From: an uncultured Collinsella sp.
Lineage (GTDB): Bacteria > Actinomycetota > Coriobacteriia > Coriobacteriales > Coriobacteriaceae
Assembly: GCA_934643435.1 (NCBI GenBank)
Contig: CAKUCJ010000027.1
Span: 1-9,986 of the forward strand
Length of the DNA: 9,986 nucleotides
Reading direction: 5' to 3'
A program made the position numbers and the translations under genes. Below the pieces are notes generated by a model that saw only the letters and a list, made by a program, of their open reading frames with translations, was not told the origin of the DNA and did no database searches. Positions 5,946 to 9,986 of this stretch are shown piece by piece. The number at the start of each line of letters is the position of its first letter. Position 1 is the stretch's first letter.

Positions 5946-8900
5946 CTAAGCCTTCACCGCCTCGTATTGGTAGGTCGTGCGCACGTTGTAATGGAAGTCG
6001 TTTCCGAGGTCCAGCGCCTCGAAGTGCTTCTTGGCGCAGCCGATCTTGATCTTCTCCGCGTCGCGCAGGGCGGGCTCGCCGTTCTTGCCGCCCTTGGTCT
6101 CGGTCACGAAGTACACGCGGCGCTCGCCGTCGGCCTCCTCGACGTACGCCCAGTCGGGGTTGTAACTGCCGAGCGGCGTGTCGATCTTGAACGCCGAGGG
6201 CAATTTCGCGAACACGAGAACCTCCTCCTGCTTGTCTAGAGCCTCGGCAAAGGAGCGCTCGACCCCCGCCGAGTCGTAGACCACGTAGTTGTACAGGCTC
6301 TTGCTCGTCATGTCCGGCTTCCACGCGTTCTGCCCAAGGTAGGCCGTGTAGTCGTCAAGCTCGAGGTCGCGCATGGTGTACCACTCGTCCTCGGGAAGGC
6401 GCACGTACTTGATGCCCTGGGCGATGAGGTCGTTCTTCACGCGGTTGATCTTGTCGCCGACCTGCGCGAGGAAGGTCGCGGGGTCGATCTCGAACTCGTC
6501 GAGGCGGCTGCAGCCCTCGAGGATCGCCTTGATGGTGCCGCGGGTGAGCCCGACGGCGTCCTGCAGCTCTGCGATCGGGTCGGGAAGGTCGTATTTCACC
6601 TTTCCCGAAACGGACACCACGGAGGTGCCCGTGCCCTCGGCGCTCACGCCCGCGTCGTCGATGCCCAGCGAGGCACGCTCGCTCGTCACCTGGGGCGGGC
6701 GCACGGCGAGCATGCCGTCGACAGCTTCGATGGCATGTTCGATGAGCTTGCCGGAGTCGACCTCGACCTGGAAGCGCGTGCGCTGGCGGATGCGGTCCCA
6801 CAGGGCCTGGAACGCAGGGTCGAGCGTGACGTCCTTCTGCAGCTCGACCGAGACCTCCTTGGCCTTGTCACGGATCTGGACCCTCTGGGACTTGTGGATG
6901 ATGATCGCCTCGACCTGCTCCTTGGCAGGCTCGAGCTCGGCGGGGAGCTCGACCTTGCCCTCCTCGGCGGCCGCCTTCAGCTCGGGCGTCACCGCGCCCT
7001 TGTCGTCGACCATGCCGGTCGCGACGAGGTGGTCGTAGACCTGCTTGGACTTCTCGTAGCCCAGGCGCTCCTCGACGCCATCATCGCCCTTGACCGTGAC
7101 CTTCGTGAAGCTCTCCGGAGTGATGACGCCGAACTTGAAGTCCTCAGCCTCAAGCTCCTTCTGCAGGCCGTTGGCGAAGTCGTCGTAGCTCTCGTTCGCG
7201 ATGACGGTGAGCACGTTCGCCTCTGGGTCGTACAGGCGCTCGCCATCCTGGTTCACGCACAGGCGCAGACCGCGGCCGATCTTCTGGCGCTTGGTCAGGT
7301 TGTCCTTTGTCTCGACGAGCGTGCAGATCTGGAACACGTTGGGGTTGTCCCAGCCCTCCTTGAGCGCGGAGTGGCTGAAGACGAAAGAGACGTCCTTGTC
7401 CGCGTCCTTGCCGTCCGGGAAGGAGATGAGCGTCTCCTTCTTCTGCATGATGAGCTCGAAGGCCCCGGCGTCGTCGGCGGTGCCGGCGGCTCCCTTGGAG
7501 TCCTTGAACTTGCCCTTCTTGTCCTTGGCGAAGTATCCCTGGTGCACGGCGTGGGGGTCGCGCACCAGCGGGGCGCCGACGGCTTCGTAGCACTCGAGCC
7601 ACGTGCCCTTGCCGATCCCCGCCGCCTTTGCGATGCGACGAGGCGCCTTCGAGTTCAGGGCACCTGCGTACTCCTCCTCAAACATCAGGGCGTACAGGCC
7701 GCCGTGGACTTCGGGCTCGTAGACGCGGTATCGGTCGACGCGGTCGATGAAGAAGAGCGAGAGCACCTTCACGCCGCGCGGCCACAGCTCGAACTGGCGG
7801 GCCAGGTGGTCCTCGATGGTGCGGCGGATCTGCGCGCGCTTGACGACCTCCTCGTTGACGTCGCCCAGCGCCTCGCCGAGCTCGAGCACCTCGCCGTTCT
7901 GGAACTCTATGAACTCGTCGCCCACTGCGGCGCCGATGTTGTTGACCACCCAGCCGCTCTCGTAGTCGCTGTTCTCGCCGCTCTTCTGGTAGAGGTCGTT
8001 GCCGGTCTTCACCGTGACGGCCTTGCGCTTCTGCGTGCCGTCGGCCTGGCGCACGTCGATGGACACCTTGGCGGAGAACGGGTCGGACTTGACGGACTCG
8101 AGCCTCACGTACGCGCCGTTGAGGTTCGCCTCGGCCTTGATCGAGTCCACGCAGATGCCCTTCACCAGGTGGCGCTCGAAGGCGTCGACCGGCGTGAGGC
8201 GGTAGATCATGTTGTAGGCCTGCTTGTGCGTGGCCGAGTAGCGCAGCACGAACAGCGGGTTCAGGCTCTTGATGGCGGCCTTGGCCTGCTTGGTGTTGTC
8301 GACGCTCTGGGGCTCGTCGATGATGACGACGGGCTTGCAGGCGCTCACGAGCTCGCGAGGGCTGAAGCCGCCGGTGAGCTTCTCGCTGGGACGGTGGAAG
8401 AGGTTGCCCTCCTTCGCGGTGCCATCCTTCTCGAGGCCCTTGTTGAACGCGTCGATGTTGATGACCATGACCTGGATGGAGCTCGACGTGGCGAAGTTAC
8501 CCACCGGCCCCATGTCCTTCGAGTCGTACACGAAGTAGTCGAGCGGCGTGCGGTCGTAGAGCGTCTCGAAGTGCCTGCGGGTGGTCTGGAGGCTCTTGAG
8601 GACGCCCTCGCGGATGGCCACGCTCGGCACGACGATAACGAACTTGGTGATGCCGTAGCGGCGGTTTAGCTCGTAGATGGAGCGGATGTAGACGTAGGTC
8701 TTGCCGGTGCCGGTCTCCATCTCGACGGTGAAGTCTCGCAGGCGCCCATCGGTGAGGACGTCGGTTGCCGGGAGGCAGCCCTCCTCCTGCACGGCGTGCA
8801 GGTTGTCGAGGAGCTGGCCCGGCGCCACGCGAAGCTCGTTGCCGTGGCCGACCATGAGCTCGCCGATTGCCGTCTGGCCTTTGCGGCCGGAATCGGCGGA

Positions 8901-9008
8901 GAATACGCTGCCAATAAATTGTTGTCCGCGGAACAGGTCGCAGGTTGCTTCGATGGCCTCCAGCTGGTGCTGCTGGTCGGATGAGAACTTGAACTCGAGC
9001 GCCGCCAT
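5946..9008 (-). CDS. res: Type III restriction enzyme, Res subunit (helicase/endonuclease)
   Basis: This 1020-aa protein has the full type III Res plan. The superfamily 2 helicase core shows Walker A METGTGKT (97-104), the DEAD-box-like VVIIDEPQ (227-234), motif III YSAT (257-260), GWDNPNVFQICTL (about 553-566) and motif VI QKIGRGLRL (about 575-584). The C-terminal PD-(D/E)XK nuclease shows YNPDW (Asp952) and VTETKGG (Glu970, Lys972). Res uses ATP to translocate or slide along DNA and cuts near unmodified sites, but only in complex with Mod, which supplies sequence recognition. The start ATG at 9008 is 1 bp after the mod stop, with GAGGACGG as ribosome site. The sequence looks intact, although its partner mod is broken, so activity in this strain is doubtful. 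Confidence 0.95.
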   Translation of the reverse strand: MAALEFKFSSDQQHQLEAIEATCDLFRGQQFIGSVFSADSGRKGQTAIGELMVGHGNELRVAPGQLLDNLHAVQEEGCLPATDVLTDGRLRDFTVEMETGTGKTYVYIRSIYELNRRYGITKFVIVVPSVAIREGVLKSLQTTRRHFETLYDRTPLDYFVYDSKDMGPVGNFATSSSIQVMVINIDAFNKGLEKDGTAKEGNLFHRPSEKLTGGFSPRELVSACKPVVIIDEPQSVDNTKQAKAAIKSLNPLFVLRYSATHKQAYNMIYRLTPVDAFERHLVKGICVDSIKAEANLNGAYVRLESVKSDPFSAKVSIDVRQADGTQKRKAVTVKTGNDLYQKSGENSDYESGWVVNNIGAAVGDEFIEFQNGEVLELGEALGDVNEEVVKRAQIRRTIEDHLARQFELWPRGVKVLSLFFIDRVDRYRVYEPEVHGGLYALMFEEEYAGALNSKAPRRIAKAAGIGKGTWLECYEAVGAPLVRDPHAVHQGYFAKDKKGKFKDSKGAAGTADDAGAFELIMQKKETLISFPDGKDADKDVSFVFSHSALKEGWDNPNVFQICTLVETKDNLTKRQKIGRGLRLCVNQDGERLYDPEANVLTVIANESYDDFANGLQKELEAEDFKFGVITPESFTKVTVKGDDGVEERLGYEKSKQVYDHLVATGMVDDKGAVTPELKAAAEEGKVELPAELEPAKEQVEAIIIHKSQRVQIRDKAKEVSVELQKDVTLDPAFQALWDRIRQRTRFQVEVDSGKLIEHAIEAVDGMLAVRPPQVTSERASLGIDDAGVSAEGTGTSVVSVSGKVKYDLPDPIAELQDAVGLTRGTIKAILEGCSRLDEFEIDPATFLAQVGDKINRVKNDLIAQGIKYVRLPEDEWYTMRDLELDDYTAYLGQNAWKPDMTSKSLYNYVVYDSAGVERSFAEALDKQEEVLVFAKLPSAFKIDTPLGSYNPDWAYVEEADGERRVYFVTETKGGKNGEPALRDAEKIKIGCAKKHFEALDLGNDFHYNVRTTYQYEAVKA

Positions 9009-9009
9009 G

Positions 9010-9771
9010 CTAGACCGTCCTCAATTCGATCTCACAGCCCATGCGCTCGCCGGCGTGCTTGAAGATCTGCACGGCGTTGAGCTTGAGGGTGTCGTCGAGG
9101 ACGGAATCGAGGATGAGAACGCGCCTGGGCTCCATGTCGGCGATGGCCTCGAGCGCCTCAATGGTGAGGCCTCGGGACATGCAGCAGACGAGCTCGTCGC
9201 AAGCGACGGACCAGATGGGATAGCCCGCGGCTTCAGACTTCTCGACGGGCAGCGTGAGCTCGAGGCCCCATTTGAGCATCATCTCGAAGACGATATCCAT
9301 ATCGGAGCGATCGGGCTTGACCACGTCGAAGAGGAGCTGACCGGGCTCGGGCTTCTCAATGCCGGACTCATCGAGCTCGAACACACGGAAGCCGATGTCG
9401 GGAAGCTGCTTGGGTCCCTCGCCAAGCTTGAGTTGACGGTTGGATTCCTCGAGCTCGGTTTTGATTTTGTCGCCTGCGCGGCGAATGCGTCCTTCGCCTA
9501 TGTCGCAGAGAGTCTCATACCCGTCCTTGTAGGCGTCGCGTTTCGGGTCACAAGGCTCTGGAAGCTGGACAAGGATAAACTGATAGCGATCATCTTTTCC
9601 GAGCTCCTGCAGGAACATGGCATGGGCGGTCGATGCTGAGCCTGAGAAAAAATCAAGCACAATATCACCCGTGCTTAAATGCTCATGTACGGTAAAGAAG
9701 CAAGCAACCGAAAACAATAGATAGACCGCCAGCACTACACTATTCCGAACCAAAGACCAAAAGATAAGCAT
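9010..9771 (-). pseudogene. mod: Type III DNA methyltransferase (Mod), C-terminal part only; probably disrupted
   Basis: The reliable part runs from about 9680 down to the stop at 9012-9010. It contains AdoMet-binding motif I, GDIVLDFFSGSASTAHAMF (D of DFF at 9654-9652), then FILVQLPEPCDPKRDAYKDG and CDIGEGRIRRAGDKIK, all typical of the C-terminus of type III Mod. The N-terminal two thirds, with the catalytic DPPY motif and the target-recognition domain, are missing. The open frame continues to a TTG at 9927 (ATG at 9771), but its translation (for example LIFWSLVRNSVVLAVYLLFS) is hydrophobic and unlike Mod. The frame closes at TAA near 9984, and no other frame to the window end resembles Mod. 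The GC content also drops sharply. Truncation by insertion, deletion or inversion is most likely; a silent or exchangeable cassette is possible. Without DPPY this fragment cannot methylate. Confidence 0.7.
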
Positions 9772-9986
9772 TTTGAGAAAATCTAAACTTTTGGATTTTC
9801 CTACAATGCCGACTACGGCGGAATCCCTCCCACTCCTTATATATTTCTTTCTGTATACATTGAATTTGTATTTAGTAAAATGCAGACAACACCACGGATC
9901 GGCTTTTGGCTGGACAATTCCAACCAAACACCACAGCAGACAGCAGAAAACATTCTGAACGCTAGGAAGCCGGTATGATTGTTACA
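9685..9986. other. AT-rich segment without a recognisable gene
   Basis: Hand-counted GC is 93/240 (39%) over 9661-9900, against about 57-60% in sampled parts of mod and res. It holds a 24-bp near-palindrome (9777-9800). Only weak open frames are present, for example a 32-aa plus-strand frame from ATG 9880 to TGA 9978 without a ribosome site, and a 61-codon plus-strand frame at 9773-9958. I recognise none of these. The sequence marks the breakpoint of mod and may be the edge of a foreign insertion continuing beyond the window. Confidence 0.5.
9777..9800. repeat. 24-bp near-perfect palindrome in the AT-rich segment
   Basis: GAAAATC (9777-9783) and GATTTTC (9794-9800) are perfect inverted arms. 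The inner AAA/TTT also pair, leaving one T-G position and a 2-nt centre. No T-run follows on either strand, so it is not a typical terminator. It could be a recombinase or regulator site. Confidence 0.45.

Noticed and set aside
6735..8669. Plus-strand open frame of 644 codons
   Set aside because: It is opposite the intact res gene. Its Leu/Val/Asp/Arg-rich translation has no domain pattern and reflects G/C-biased third positions of res.
9827..9836. GGAGTGGGAG on the minus strand, similar to the guaA end GAGTGGGAG (168-176), considered as the right attachment site
   Set aside because: It is only a 9-bp match and in inverted orientation; attL and attR should be direct repeats. Chance is a sufficient explanation.
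9880..9978. 32-codon plus-strand frame starting ATG at 9880
   Set aside because: It is short, has no ribosome site and no recognisable similarity, and lies in AT-rich sequence at the window edge.

Overview
The window looks like the left end of an integrated genomic island in a high-GC Gram-positive bacterium. The codon usage (strong G/C at third positions) and the style of the proteins suggest an actinomycete, perhaps of the Coriobacteriia (gut Eggerthella/Collinsella relatives). That placement is an inference from style only. The chromosome side is the last 58 codons of guaA (GMP synthase), ending in the family's usual C-terminus. The 3' end of guaA is a known insertion site for genomic islands.

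Layout. (1) 1-179: end of guaA, followed by a strong intrinsic terminator at 294-331. (2) 180-797: no gene, but a dense set of short repeats. At least seven copies of a GGGAGTAA-type motif lie in both orientations, with several longer inverted repeats; this is best read as the integrase-binding attachment region. (3) 798-3058: control and recombination module. A minus-strand XRE-family repressor diverges from a plus-strand excisionase-like gene, a tyrosine integrase and a small MobC/ribbon-helix-helix-like gene. The 140 bp between repressor and excisionase hold three evenly built operator-like palindromes (CGTAC-N6-GTACG) over two divergent promoter-like sequences. (4) 3062-9927: defence cargo, all on the minus strand. 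In transcription order it reads: a broken type III methyltransferase gene (mod, C-terminal part only), an apparently intact type III restriction gene (res, 1020 aa with helicase and PD-(D/E)XK motifs), a DUF4238 gene, a doubtful small ORF, and a DUF262/DUF1524 (GmrSD-like) gene.

How the genes work together. The repressor probably controls its own promoter and the xis-int promoter, so that excision is normally off. Integrase and excisionase would act on the repeat-rich attachment region next to guaA. The cargo resembles an anti-phage island: a type III restriction system with a DUF4238 gene joined to it by a 1-bp junction, next to a GmrSD-like restriction factor.

Main oddity: mod has lost its N-terminal part. 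Recognisable Mod sequence begins only about 9680 and ends in AT-rich sequence (39% GC by hand count over 9661-9900) with no Mod-like sequence in any frame up to the window end and an in-frame stop near 9984. The type III system is therefore probably inactive or rearranged, unless the missing half lies beyond the window.
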